The position numbers and the translations under genes are program-made. 64,000 nucleotides of DNA from Sulfurimonas sp. (lineage in GTDB: Bacteria > Campylobacterota > Campylobacteria > Campylobacterales > Sulfurimonadaceae), in NCBI GenBank assembly GCA_002899765.1, contig PPDH01000035.1, forward strand, positions 16,182-80,181. Reading direction: 5' to 3'. Of the stretch, positions 10,634-20,805 are shown in pieces (the first letter of the stretch is position 1; each line of letters opens with the position of its first letter). The notes below the pieces were generated by a model that was given only the letters and a program-made list of their open reading frames with translations, was not told the origin of the DNA and ran no database searches.

Positions 10634-11539
10634 ATGAATAAGCTTTATCTTGGGGGAATCATATTTACTGCTTTAATGTTGGTACTGACATATTTATCCG
10701 TCGGTGGTTCAAAAGGTGGTTTAAATGATGATATCGTCAATATGCTTGCAATTGCAGGGGCTGTTGCTCTTGTAATAATTACGGTTTTTGTCGTAATTAA
10801 ATATGTTCGCCAAATGCAGGTTGATAGTGCAAGCGGGGAACTAGTAGATGAGAGTTGGGAGGGAATAGGAGAGTATAAGAATGAGCTGCCTACGGGTTGG
10901 GCAGTTATGTTTTTATTGCTTATGGTGTGGGGTATGTGGTATTTTACAATGGGTTATCCTCTAAATGCCTATTCACAAATCGGTGAATACAACGAAGATG
11001 TTGCCGTACACAATGCAAAATTTGAAACAAAATATAAAGATATTACAGGCGATAAGCTTGTAGAGATGGGTGAATCTGTTTATCTTGCCGAGTGTAAAGT
11101 TTGTCATGGACTGAGTGCTGACGGTATTGAAGGAAAAGCGGCAAATCTAAATCATAGACTTGATGCTGTTGCTATTAAACATGCAATAGCTAACGGAGCC
11201 AACAATTTTAAAACTGATTTTGCCGGAGGAATGCCTCCTATGATGCTTAGTGATCCTGCACAGATTGATGCTGTTACAGACTATATTATGTCAGGTTTTG
11301 TTGATGGTCACAAAGGTGCAGAGGCTTTCGCTATGGGCGGCTGTACAGGTTGTCATGGAGAAAAAGGCGAGGGTATGCCATTTGTAGGTCCTAAGCTTGA
11401 CTGTTTTGATACCGCTACCGTAGTTACTGTTTTAAAAGACGGTAAAAAAGGTGCTATCGGAACTATGCCTAAGTTTGATAGACTTAACGATAAACAAAAA
11501 GAAGCGGTTGGTGCATATATCACTAGCTTAAGTAAATAA
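10634..11539 (+). CDS. ccoP: cbb3-type cytochrome c oxidase subunit III (diheme)
   Basis: Two CxxCH motifs (CKVCHG, CTGCHG), N-terminal TMs. Confidence 0.95.
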   Translation: MNKLYLGGIIFTALMLVLTYLSVGGSKGGLNDDIVNMLAIAGAVALVIITVFVVIKYVRQMQVDSASGELVDESWEGIGEYKNELPTGWAVMFLLLMVWGMWYFTMGYPLNAYSQIGEYNEDVAVHNAKFETKYKDITGDKLVEMGESVYLAECKVCHGLSADGIEGKAANLNHRLDAVAIKHAIANGANNFKTDFAGGMPPMMLSDPAQIDAVTDYIMSGFVDGHKGAEAFAMGGCTGCHGEKGEGMPFVGPKLDCFDTATVVTVLKDGKKGAIGTMPKFDRLNDKQKEAVGAYITSLSK

Positions 11540-11549
11540 GGAGTTGGTT

Positions 11550-11759
11550 ATGAACGAAAACAGAAGCACATTTTCTCTTGATGGCATAACTGGTATGTTG
11601 ATTGCAACGGTATTACTGTTAGTGATTTTAGTCGGATTGACAATTTGGGGCATAAATGTTCAAAACACAAGTGCAGCAAACTTTTACGACATTAAAGATG
11701 AAACATCTATCAAGATGATTGGCTCAAAAGAAGCTGATCATATTGTTGATGTGAAGTAA
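11550..11759 (+). CDS. DUF4006 family membrane protein
   Basis: Single-TM small protein downstream of ccoP, DUF4006-like sequence. Confidence 0.65.
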   Translation: MNENRSTFSLDGITGMLIATVLLLVILVGLTIWGINVQNTSAANFYDIKDETSIKMIGSKEADHIVDVK

Positions 11760-11771
11760 AGGGGTATAAAA

Positions 11772-11861
11772 ATGGAAAAAATTATTTCATGGGGTCTAGT
11801 AGTAATGGCTCTTTATACACTTTATGCAGTTTTAACTCCAAATCATCTTTTTATTGGTTAG
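11772..11861 (+). CDS. 29-aa single-TM small protein MEKIISWGLVVMALYTLYAVLTPNHLFIG
   Basis: ATG after AAAGGGG, uninterrupted, hydrophobic helix; not in the supplied ORF track. Confidence 0.5.
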   Translation: MEKIISWGLVVMALYTLYAVLTPNHLFIG

Positions 11862-11871
11862 GGAAATTTCA

Positions 11872-12558
11872 TTGAAGTTTTCAAGAGGGCTTTTGGCCCT
11901 CATATTCACACTTTTTTTTAACACTTCGGTATCAGCACAATATTTATATAAAGATGAACTCATTTTCAATCCTGCATTTGCCGCAGAGGTTCAAAAGCTA
12001 GGTTAAGAACTCTATCAAAGAACCGGAATATCCTTAAGACTTGTAATGCTTAAAGAGCTGCCGCAGAAGATGAGTATAGTAGAGTATGAAAAAGAATTGA
12101 TGAAAGATTTTAGCTCCCCTACAATTTTGCTTACATTTTCTGAAATGGATACAAAAGTTGATATTTACGCAAATCAGACATCATTATATGAGTATTTTGA
12201 CAAAAAACAAGTTTTAAGCCCTGTCTCATCACCTGTACAAGCATTTATCGTTGCACTTCTTAACATGGACTTTAGTGACATGAGCAGCGGCGGCACGATT
12301 TTACCGTTGTTGGCTCAAAAAGCAAAAGATGGTGAGCTTTTAGGCAAATATTCTGGGTCTATGTTTAACGGCTATGCAGATATTGCAGAGCAGATTGCCG
12401 CAAGTAAAGGCGTTGTCTTAGAAAATGCGGTAGGCAGTGCAAATCAAATCAGCATACTAATAGTAAAAGTGTTGTTCTACGGTATCGTTGTTTATGGTAT
12501 ATTTCTTTATATCAAACGAAAACTTTATCTAAGGAAGCAAAAAAATGAATCTAAGTAA
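11872..12558 (+). pseudogene. conserved exported/membrane protein (TPM-domain-like), interrupted by in-frame TAA at 12004-12006
   Basis: TTG start LKFSRGLLALIFTLFFNTSVSAQYLYKDELIFNPAFAAEVQKLG*ELYQRTGISLRLVM... continues in the same frame to 12558. Confidence 0.6.
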
Positions 12559-13051
12559 CGGTAGAATTTGGCCTTACGCAATCGGTGCTTCAATTATTTT
12601 AATATTCGGCGCGTGTGTAGCTACGGTAATAGTTGCAAATACGCTTCCGGTTGAGAAAAGCGACACTTACATGATGAATTATCATGATGCCGACGCAAAA
12701 GCAAACGATATTTTAAAAGCCGCAATTGAATTCAACAATAAGTATAAAATAGAGTATATTTCCGACAAACTTGATTTACAAAATAGTGTTATAAAGTATA
12801 GAGTAAGCGATTTAAATGCAAATCCTATAAACAACGCAGAAATAAAAGTAGTCGTAACAAGACCAAATAATCACAAACATGACCAGGAGTTAAGTAACCC
12901 AAAAGTAGAAAACGGGATTTACACTTTTGACTCTCTCAAACTTCCACAAGAGGGAAGATGGGATATCATGGCAAAAGTAACCGTAGATGAACTTCATAGA
13001 TTTTACAATGTAAAAGCAGACACAAGAAGCAAAGAGGTTTTTGAGTACTAA
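12545..13051 (+). CDS. FixH-like protein
   Basis: Single N-terminal TM, FixH-type periplasmic domain, cco neighbourhood. Confidence 0.65.
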   Translation: MNLSNGRIWPYAIGASIILIFGACVATVIVANTLPVEKSDTYMMNYHDADAKANDILKAAIEFNNKYKIEYISDKLDLQNSVIKYRVSDLNANPINNAEIKVVVTRPNNHKHDQELSNPKVENGIYTFDSLKLPQEGRWDIMAKVTVDELHRFYNVKADTRSKEVFEY

Positions 13052-13053
13052 GC

Positions 13054-13082
13054 GGCAGCAAAATAGATGCTGCCTTTTTTTT
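13054..13082 (+). terminator. Rho-independent terminator
   Basis: GGCAGCA-aaatagA-TGCTGCC stem followed by a run of T. Confidence 0.75.
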
Positions 13083-16041
13083 AGTGACCTAGCGTCTCAT
13101 GGATTCTATATGTTGAGAAGATTCCTGTAGGCGTCATTATATTTTCTATCGTTTTAACTAACTCCAATGTTTTATCATCATAAACTCTGATTTTATTCTC
13201 TTCCCAATCACTAACAAAAACATAATCCCCATCCGCATCAGGTTCAGGATGGAGTGTATATGTTCCGTCTGTAATTCTTTTAACTACTGAAAACGGTGCC
13301 TCTTTTTCATGTACTGTTATCTCATTTTGTGCAGGTTCAAACATTGTATCAAACCATACATACTTCATATTTGGCGTTGTTCTTGGATTCATACCCCCAG
13401 CAGTTGCACTTACACTTCCAACAATCTCAAGTGTATTTGAGTCAAAAATTGTATTTTTCCCCTCTCCCATGTGAACAATACTTGCAAGCTCTCTCCCAGA
13501 AGCACTCCATGAAGCAGCAGAACCCGGATGCGGCAGGATACCGGTGTTTATTTTTGCTTTTATCTGCATCGTTTGTGTATCGATTGCCGCAAGATGGTCA
13601 TGAGAGGCGATAAAAAATGTAGCATTGTTATTGGAAAAAAAGCCGTCATGAAGCATCTCTCCGACATTTGTTGTTTTAGTTATAGCAAAAGATGGGTCGT
13701 TGTAGTTTATTTTCCAAACTTCACCGCCTTCTTTAAGCGCTATCAAAAATGCACCCTCCATGTCATTGACGGAACAGACTCTTGAGTTGATATCGCTAAT
13801 ATTAATATATTTTACAAGCTCAAGCGTCTTTGCATCTAAAATAACTGCCGCTTTTGGAACATAAAGTCCGGCAATGATATATTTGTTGTCATTTGAGATT
13901 GCAATTCCTCTTGCATCGATTCCGACTCTGACTTTAGCTACGGGTTTAAGTGAATATAAATCATATCGGTAGAGCCAACCGTCTCTTCCTAGATTGTAGG
14001 CAAATCTTCCGTCGTTGCTAAATGTATATCCATGCGCTCTATAGCCCGAGTCAAATCTTCCGACCAATGAGAGCGTATCTCCGTCAATGATGGCAATTCT
14101 TGAGTAATTACTCTCTGTTACAAGAAGCAGGTCTTCAACTCTATGCTCATGCGTGGGTGAACTTGGCAGCAAACTCTCTTCTACGAGTGTTACTCTTGAG
14201 GCGTTTATATCGTTATCATCCCATTTGTATAAATCATGAGAAACTCTTTCATACCATGCATCCGTCTTTGAACCATAGGAGCTAAAATCTTTTGCAAGAA
14301 TTTCCTCGTCTATCTTTTCATATACATTATTTACGGGTTTTAAAATCGTATCTCTTCCATAGATATAACTCTGCTCTTCAACTATAACTTTATAGGCTTT
14401 GTTAAGTTCAAGTGCTCTTGCGGGCGAAGGGGAGAGCAGAGTAGAAATATCATCATGCAGCGTCTTAATTGCATCAGATTTTAAAATTCCCTCTGCATCA
14501 AAAAACTTCTCTATTGCCTCGTTGTTTTCTCTAAACTCATCTGCTGCACCCGCAGTATCAAGATAGCTGCTAAACTCATATGAACCATCAGCTAAAATCT
14601 GCTCTTTTATCCCTTTATATCCTTTTTGGCTCCAGTGACTCCACCCTTTTTGAAAACTTTGCGTATCAAATTTCCTCTCAAACGCAAATGTTCCATCATA
14701 TGTCGCACTAATTCCGCTGTGGCATCCAATGCAGTTGAGCGTCTCTTCATATGTTTGAGGACGTAAAAATCCATCTTTATCTTCTATGAAACCTTGATAA
14801 CTCCACCCAAGACCGCCAATCAGACCGCTCTCTGCATTTCCCTCCACCGCTCTTAGTCTATCAGGAAAATCATCTTTCTCTTTCGTCTCTGCCATGGCAG
14901 CATTTGAGAGTTGCGGATAGGTGCTCCAGTAATTTTTCTTTGAGTAGCGCAGCTCTTTTAGGCGATTAGAGAGCTTTGTGTTATTTTGATCGTCAAAGTC
15001 GACATAACGAACGGTATGTAAAAATTCAGTTCCCTCAGGGTAGAGCCCCGGTGCTATGTGAATGTTGTTTTTGACAAGCTCCTCTTTCGCCGCTCCAACA
15101 TACAACATGGAGAAGTCATAAAACTTCACTCCGTCATATTTTGGAACAACCCAGTTGTAGACTACCTCGCTTGCAGTGTCAAGAACTCCGTTTTGGTTAA
15201 GATCCACACCGTAAATATTCTCATCAACTGCATCAATAGCGATATTTTTTCTCTTGATAAGTGTCTCTGCTATAGCAAGATTTATTTTATAAGCGGTGAT
15301 ATCTTCTTCTCCGCTTGCATTTTTTCTAAAAGAGTCGCTAAGTCTTATGAGCACATCATCCGTTGAACCGTTTGTAGGCCAAAAAGTTCCTAAAAACGGG
15401 TAGTAAGCAAATGCTCTCCAACCTGTATAAGTTCCATTGTACTCTCTATCAAACCCTTCATCATCAAAGTTAAAGTAACAATCAGGTGTATATCCGCTCC
15501 ATTTTGAGTCATTGTCAAAATCCCACTCTTGCGGGACATTTTGGAGTGTTTTTGCAAGAATGATAGAACCGTTAGCATCAAGATAGTTATTTGTTTTTAT
15601 GTAAGAGAGAATAGCATCATCGCTGATTTGCGCTATCTTTGCACTTTTGTCTTAAAAAAGATTTTTCCATCTGTTTGTAAGTGCGTACTCTGCAAACTCA
15701 TAACTTGTCTGAAGCTCTACATCATCTATGTAGTTTGGCTCTTCTGCGTCTGTGTGGCAGCTGTAGCATGGGTTTAAGATAGCGCCGTTTTCATCCTCTT
15801 TTTTTGTGTAACACTGCGAAGGGATATATGCTGCTTCATTGTTTATGATAGTTTTTGAAGTTGTTGCAACAAAGTTTTGCTCTCCTGTTTGGTAAACTCC
15901 CGCTTTTGCAAAAGCGTATGAGGTAGTATTGTTGTTCTGTGGTGTTGCAGCGTTATCATCATCTTCACCGCCCCCACAGCCTGCAATAATGGAGATGAGT
16001 GCCAATGAGAGCAGTGTTGCGCTCTTTTTTGAAATCTTCAT
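13081..16041 (-). pseudogene. c-type cytochrome lipoprotein with beta-propeller (YVTN-like) domain, interrupted by in-frame TAA at 15652-15654
   Basis: Lipobox IIAGCGGG; CYSCH and CIGCH heme motifs; repeated propeller blades; both ORFs share one frame and the joining segment has no other stop. Confidence 0.75.
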
Positions 16042-16203
16042 GTGTCTGTCCTAACTTTAATTTTATATATTTATACAACTTCGGTATTACAAAACAGAAA
16101 CACACAAGATGTTAAATGTTATTTTTTGGTAATCAAAAAGAGACACTACTGAAATAATTGAGATATAAAATACTGCTGAAATTTATCAAAATAAGGATAC
16201 TAG

Positions 16204-17979
16204 ATGAAAAGAACATGGTTATCGATAGCAGCAGCTACGGTTTTAGCAGCGGTATTTACGGGATGTGGAAGTGATAGCGACAGTGTTGTAGCAACAAACC
16301 CTCAGGAGACACTCAGCGGTGTTGAGTCGGTAGCGTTTGCTCCAATTGCAACTCCTTCAACGGAGGCTGAAAAACTTGTACATCAAAACACAAAAAGTGT
16401 TGCCATTAATGGTACTGCAAAATCTATAGATTACTCTATGATTATGGCGACCGGTCATGTCGATAACGATGAGATTTTCTGTCAGTCAAAAGATCAAAAT
16501 GATCAGCCTATTACGTTTGCAGACGGAAGCCCTTATATCTGTAACGGGACGAACGACGGTGTCGGTTCAGGACTTGATTTCTCTTCTATTCTTCAAGCTA
16601 ACGGCAAACTTTACATGGTAAGCCAGTTTGAGTGTCAAATAGGTTCAATGTATAAATTTGAACTAAATCAAGATAGCTCAACCGGTGCGCTAAGTGCAAA
16701 ATCCGGAACGCTTGAGTATATCAGCCAAAAAGATGATTTCGGCGGATTTGTTCACTGTGCAGGACAGGCTACTCCATGGAACTCCCATTTAGGCTCTGAA
16801 GAGTATGAAACAAATGCAAAATGGGTAGAAGAAAATGCAGGAGCTGACGGTAAAACTGGAGATATATACTATGATGAAACAGCTAAGTTCTTCGGTGGAG
16901 ACGCTACAAAACTTAATCCATATTTTTATGGCTGGTCTCCTGAAGTAAAAATAAATCTTGATGGTTCTGCTAACTATACAAAACACTATGCAATGGGAAG
17001 ATTCTCTCATGAACTTTCATTCGTAATGCCTGATGAAAAAACTGTTTACATGTCAGATGACGGAACAAACGTAGGTCTTTTTATGTTTGTTGCAGACACT
17101 GCAAAAGACCTTAGTGCAGGAAAGCTTTATGCTGCAAAACTAACACAAACAAGTGCAGATAACGGCGGCGCGTTTAACTTGGATTGGATTGAGCTTGCGC
17201 ACTTAAATGATGCAGCGGTAAAAGCAGAAGTTTCAAAAATGCCAAAATTCTCATCTCTTTTTGATGCCGTGACTCCTGTAGATGGAAGCTGTGAAGCCGG
17301 ATATAGCTCTATAAACACATCTTGGGGACATGAGTGTTTAAAAATTAAAAGCGGTGTAGATGAGAGCATAGTAGCTGCATTAGAGACAAGAAGATATGCG
17401 GCTATGAAAGGTGCTACAACAGAACTTAGAAAAGAAGAGGGTATCTCTTACGATCCGGTTCGTAAAAAACTCTATGTTGCTATGAGTGAAGTTAGCAAAG
17501 GGATGGAGAGCGATCCGGCTTCAAGTTATGACATAGGCGGAGAAAATCATATTCAGTTGGCAAAAAATAACTGTGGAGCTATTTATGAACTTAGCATCAA
17601 TGACAACATGGTTGCAACAGATATGACTTCCGTCCTTATGGGTGAGCCAATAACAGAAGATGCAAACGGAAACAAATGTCATCTTGATAAAATTTCAAAT
17701 CCGGATAACGTTACTATGATTCCGGGAACTAATATCTTGACAATCGGTGAAGATACAAGCAGTCATGAGAACAATATTATCTGGGCATTTAATACACAAA
17801 CAAAGCAACTTGATAGAATTTTTGCAACTTCAAGAGGTGCAGAGACGACATCACCTTTTTGGTACACAAATGTAAACGGATGGGGCTATATGACTGCGGT
17901 AACACAGCATCCTGACGAAGATACTGTTGAAGCAGGACAATCAACAATCGGTATCCTAGGGCCTGTAAAATTCAAATAG
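16204..17979 (+). CDS. PhoX/DUF839-family secreted phosphatase-like lipoprotein
   Basis: Lipobox FTGCGSD; KEEGISYDPVRKKLYVAMSEV, NPDNVTMIPGTNILTIGEDT typical of PhoX. Confidence 0.8.
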   Translation: MKRTWLSIAAATVLAAVFTGCGSDSDSVVATNPQETLSGVESVAFAPIATPSTEAEKLVHQNTKSVAINGTAKSIDYSMIMATGHVDNDEIFCQSKDQNDQPITFADGSPYICNGTNDGVGSGLDFSSILQANGKLYMVSQFECQIGSMYKFELNQDSSTGALSAKSGTLEYISQKDDFGGFVHCAGQATPWNSHLGSEEYETNAKWVEENAGADGKTGDIYYDETAKFFGGDATKLNPYFYGWSPEVKINLDGSANYTKHYAMGRFSHELSFVMPDEKTVYMSDDGTNVGLFMFVADTAKDLSAGKLYAAKLTQTSADNGGAFNLDWIELAHLNDAAVKAEVSKMPKFSSLFDAVTPVDGSCEAGYSSINTSWGHECLKIKSGVDESIVAALETRRYAAMKGATTELRKEEGISYDPVRKKLYVAMSEVSKGMESDPASSYDIGGENHIQLAKNNCGAIYELSINDNMVATDMTSVLMGEPITEDANGNKCHLDKISNPDNVTMIPGTNILTIGEDTSSHENNIIWAFNTQTKQLDRIFATSRGAETTSPFWYTNVNGWGYMTAVTQHPDEDTVEAGQSTIGILGPVKFK

Positions 17980-18077
17980 AGTTCTTTTTGTAACTCATCT
18001 CTTTTTGCGCCTCTTTTTTGAGGCGCTATCGATAATCAAATCAAAAGTTTCTTCAAAAAGTGCGTTATAATTAGGCT

Positions 18078-20423
18078 ATGAATGAACTCTTAAGCGTCCT
18101 CCCCTCAGCTCGTGCAATCAGGCAAAAACTCTTACATGTAGAGGGTTTTACTCTCTTTTTGCCAAACTACATTACTATGAGCGACTTTGTCTCAAAGCTC
18201 TGCATGGTCAAAGATTTTAAAACATTAGATGAAGACGGCAGAGTTCTGCTTCTGCTTGAAGCAAGTGATTTTAAAAATTTTAAAAATCTTCAAATCCAGC
18301 GAAACTTTTTTACGTTTACAAAAAACTCATCCTATATATTCAAATTTTTTGAAGAGTTAAGTGCAGAGATGTACGACATAAAAGATTTAGCAACATCCGA
18401 TATCTACGGCGAGTATGAGGAGCATATTGCGATACTTCAAGAACTCTACATTAGGTATGAGCTGCTCTGCAATGAACGAAGAGTTCTTGATAAGATATTT
18501 TTGCCAAAACTCTATGTTTTTAATGATGCGTATGTAAAAAAGTATAAAAATATAGAGTTACATGTTGACGGACATCTTACAAATTTTGAGCTGGAACTTT
18601 TAAAAAAATGTTGTGAGTTTAGCAGTATAGATATACTTTTTTTTGCGACTAGGTTCAATACAAAAATGCAAAAAAAACTCTCTGCTTTAGGCATAGAGCT
18701 TGAAGAGGGATATGAGTATAAAATCTCGCTAAACACAAATGAAATTTTAGAAAAAAAAGAGATAGCAAAAAACAGAAATATCAGATGTGAATCCCTCAGC
18801 GAGCCTATTTTGCAGGCAGCATTTGTAAAGAAGAGGATATACGACTTTGTAAAAAAAGGGTACAAAGCTGAAAATATTGCGGTTATTCTGCCTGATGAAA
18901 AGTTTGCCAAAGTACTAAAGAGTTTTGATGAGAAGTCAAACCTGAACTTTGCGATGGGAGAGCCTTTTAGCTCCACGATGATTTACGAGAAACTGAACTC
19001 TACATGTCAGTTTATAGAACAGGATTCCAAAGAGAACGAAGCGAAGCTTGAGAGAGTCGGTGACGAGCTTTATATGGAGCTGCGAAGTATTTATCATAAA
19101 AAGAGCAGCGAGGCAGATATCTTAGAGTTTTTGAGAAAATATAAAGAGATTTTCAGCAGTAAAAAAGAGCTGAAAATCTACGAAGAGGAGCTTTACGGTT
19201 TTAAAAACATCTTGCCTTTTATGAGAGACATGAGCATAAAATCCATCCTAAGCGTTTTTTTGCAGAGGCTCTCTAGCCGAACGCTGGATGATGTAAGAGG
19301 CGGAAAAATAACTGTTATGGGAGTTTTGGAGACCCGCTCGGTCGAGTTTGATGCAGTCGTGATAGTTGATTTTAGCGATAGCAATGTTCCAAAGAGAAGC
19401 GATAAGGATATGTTCTTAAACACAAGCATAAGGGAGATAGCAAATCTGCCTACAATGAGTGATAGGGAAAATCTTCAAAAACACTACTATGAAATGCTTA
19501 TAAACCGAAGTAAAGAGGCGGCAATCTGCTTTGTAAAATCAAGCGAGAGCAGCGGTTCGAGATTTTTAAAACAGCTGGGTATAAAAGAGAAAAACAGCTA
19601 CGAAGAGCTTGATTACGCAAATATACTTTTTGAGAGAAAAACTCCACATGTAAAAGCCGATGAAGATATAGTTTTGGAGTACAGCTTCAAAGACAAAAAA
19701 CTCTCAGCCACAAAATTAAAAACCTTTCTTACATGTAAAAGAAAATTTTATTACAGATATGTAGAACATGTAAATGGACATGAGATACCAAAAGATATGC
19801 CTCGCGAGTATGAGATTGGCTTAGATGTGCATAATGCACTTAAAGAACTTTACAGCAAAAAAAGCTCTTATGAGAGTGTAGAGAAACTGAAAAAAGATTT
19901 ACATGTAGAACTCGATGAAGCGTGCGGAAGCAGTGAGTTAGAGAAGTATCTTATAGCTATGCAAAAAAGAAGAATGGATGTTTTTTGCGAAAATGAGGTA
20001 AAAAGATTTGCCAAAGGGTGGCAAGTTTACAGATGTGAAGAGAGTATGCAGACACAGTTTGCAGGAGTGACTCTGGAGGGCGTAATAGACCGCATAGATA
20101 AATGTGCAAACGAGATAGCCGTGCTTGACTATAAAACCGGCTCATATCCTCTCTACACTGAGAAAAATTTCACGGAGGCTACAGACTTCCAACTGGAGTT
20201 TTATTATCTCTTAGCTGGCGGCTTAGGCAATGTTACGGAGTGTGGATACTATGACCTAAAAGAGTCTAAGATTGTCAGTGAACCTTTTTTAAAAGAGAAA
20301 CTCTCCCTTTTACGCTCACATGTAAATGATTTGCTAAATATCGAGGATGTAAATTTTAATAAGTGCGAAGATGTCAAAAACTGTCTTTTTTGTGACTATA
20401 GAGTAATGTGTGGGAGAGAATAA
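18078..20423 (+). CDS. addB: AddB/RexB-like PD-(D/E)XK nuclease-inactivated helicase subunit
   Basis: LSATKLKTFLTCKRKFYYRYVEH, IDRIDKCANEIAVLDYKTG nuclease motif, C-terminal cysteines KNCLFCDYRVMCG (4Fe-4S-like). Confidence 0.8.
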   Translation: MNELLSVLPSARAIRQKLLHVEGFTLFLPNYITMSDFVSKLCMVKDFKTLDEDGRVLLLLEASDFKNFKNLQIQRNFFTFTKNSSYIFKFFEELSAEMYDIKDLATSDIYGEYEEHIAILQELYIRYELLCNERRVLDKIFLPKLYVFNDAYVKKYKNIELHVDGHLTNFELELLKKCCEFSSIDILFFATRFNTKMQKKLSALGIELEEGYEYKISLNTNEILEKKEIAKNRNIRCESLSEPILQAAFVKKRIYDFVKKGYKAENIAVILPDEKFAKVLKSFDEKSNLNFAMGEPFSSTMIYEKLNSTCQFIEQDSKENEAKLERVGDELYMELRSIYHKKSSEADILEFLRKYKEIFSSKKELKIYEEELYGFKNILPFMRDMSIKSILSVFLQRLSSRTLDDVRGGKITVMGVLETRSVEFDAVVIVDFSDSNVPKRSDKDMFLNTSIREIANLPTMSDRENLQKHYYEMLINRSKEAAICFVKSSESSGSRFLKQLGIKEKNSYEELDYANILFERKTPHVKADEDIVLEYSFKDKKLSATKLKTFLTCKRKFYYRYVEHVNGHEIPKDMPREYEIGLDVHNALKELYSKKSSYESVEKLKKDLHVELDEACGSSELEKYLIAMQKRRMDVFCENEVKRFAKGWQVYRCEESMQTQFAGVTLEGVIDRIDKCANEIAVLDYKTGSYPLYTEKNFTEATDFQLEFYYLLAGGLGNVTECGYYDLKESKIVSEPFLKEKLSLLRSHVNDLLNIEDVNFNKCEDVKNCLFCDYRVMCGRE

Positions 20424-20438
20424 TACAAAAGGAAGAAA

Positions 20439-20657
20439 ATGAGTGAAGAAGAAAAAAACAAGAACAATCCTTTGCATGGTGTTACGCTGCAGCATATTTT
20501 GGAGACTTTAGTTGAGCGTTACGGGTTTAAAGAGTTGGGCAACAGGATTGACATCAGGTGTTTTTTGATAAACCCGACCATAAGCTCATGCTTGAAGTTT
20601 CTTAGAAAAACGCCGTGGGCGAGGGCAAAGGTGGAAGAGCTGTATCTGAAAAATTGA
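20439..20657 (+). CDS. VF530/DUF2132 family DNA-binding protein
   Basis: [22 protein letters not shown] and [25 protein letters not shown]. Confidence 0.85.
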   Translation: MSEEEKNKNNPLHGVTLQHILETLVERYGFKELGNRIDIRCFLINPTISSCLKFLRKTPWARAKVEELYLKN

Positions 20658-20676
20658 ATGCTTTGATTAAATGATA

Positions 20677-20710
20677 GATTGCTTCGTCGCAGACTCCTCG
20701 CAATGACAAG
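20677..20710. repeat. dispersed-type palindromic intergenic element (GATTGCTTCGTCGCAGACTCCTCGCAATGAC)
   Basis: Terminal inverted ATTGC...GCAAT arms; matches the general ATTGCTTCGTCG...CTCGCAATGAC repeat pattern seen in many bacterial genomes. Confidence 0.5.
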
Positions 20711-20805
20711 TTGTCTATTGTTCAGAAAACTCAATTATAAAAAGTCTAATAATTAAGTAGAGTTGAATTATAATGTTTGTCTTATACGTATAAAGGTGAA
20801 ATTTT

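Noticed and set aside
15390-15581. Minus-strand 63-aa ORF
   Set aside because: It lies in another frame of the same strand inside the continuous reading of the interrupted cytochrome gene.
18007-18026. GCGCCTCTTTTTTGAGGCGC hairpin after the PhoX-like gene as a Rho-independent terminator
   Set aside because: Good stem but no following T-tract in either orientation, so not listed as a confident terminator.
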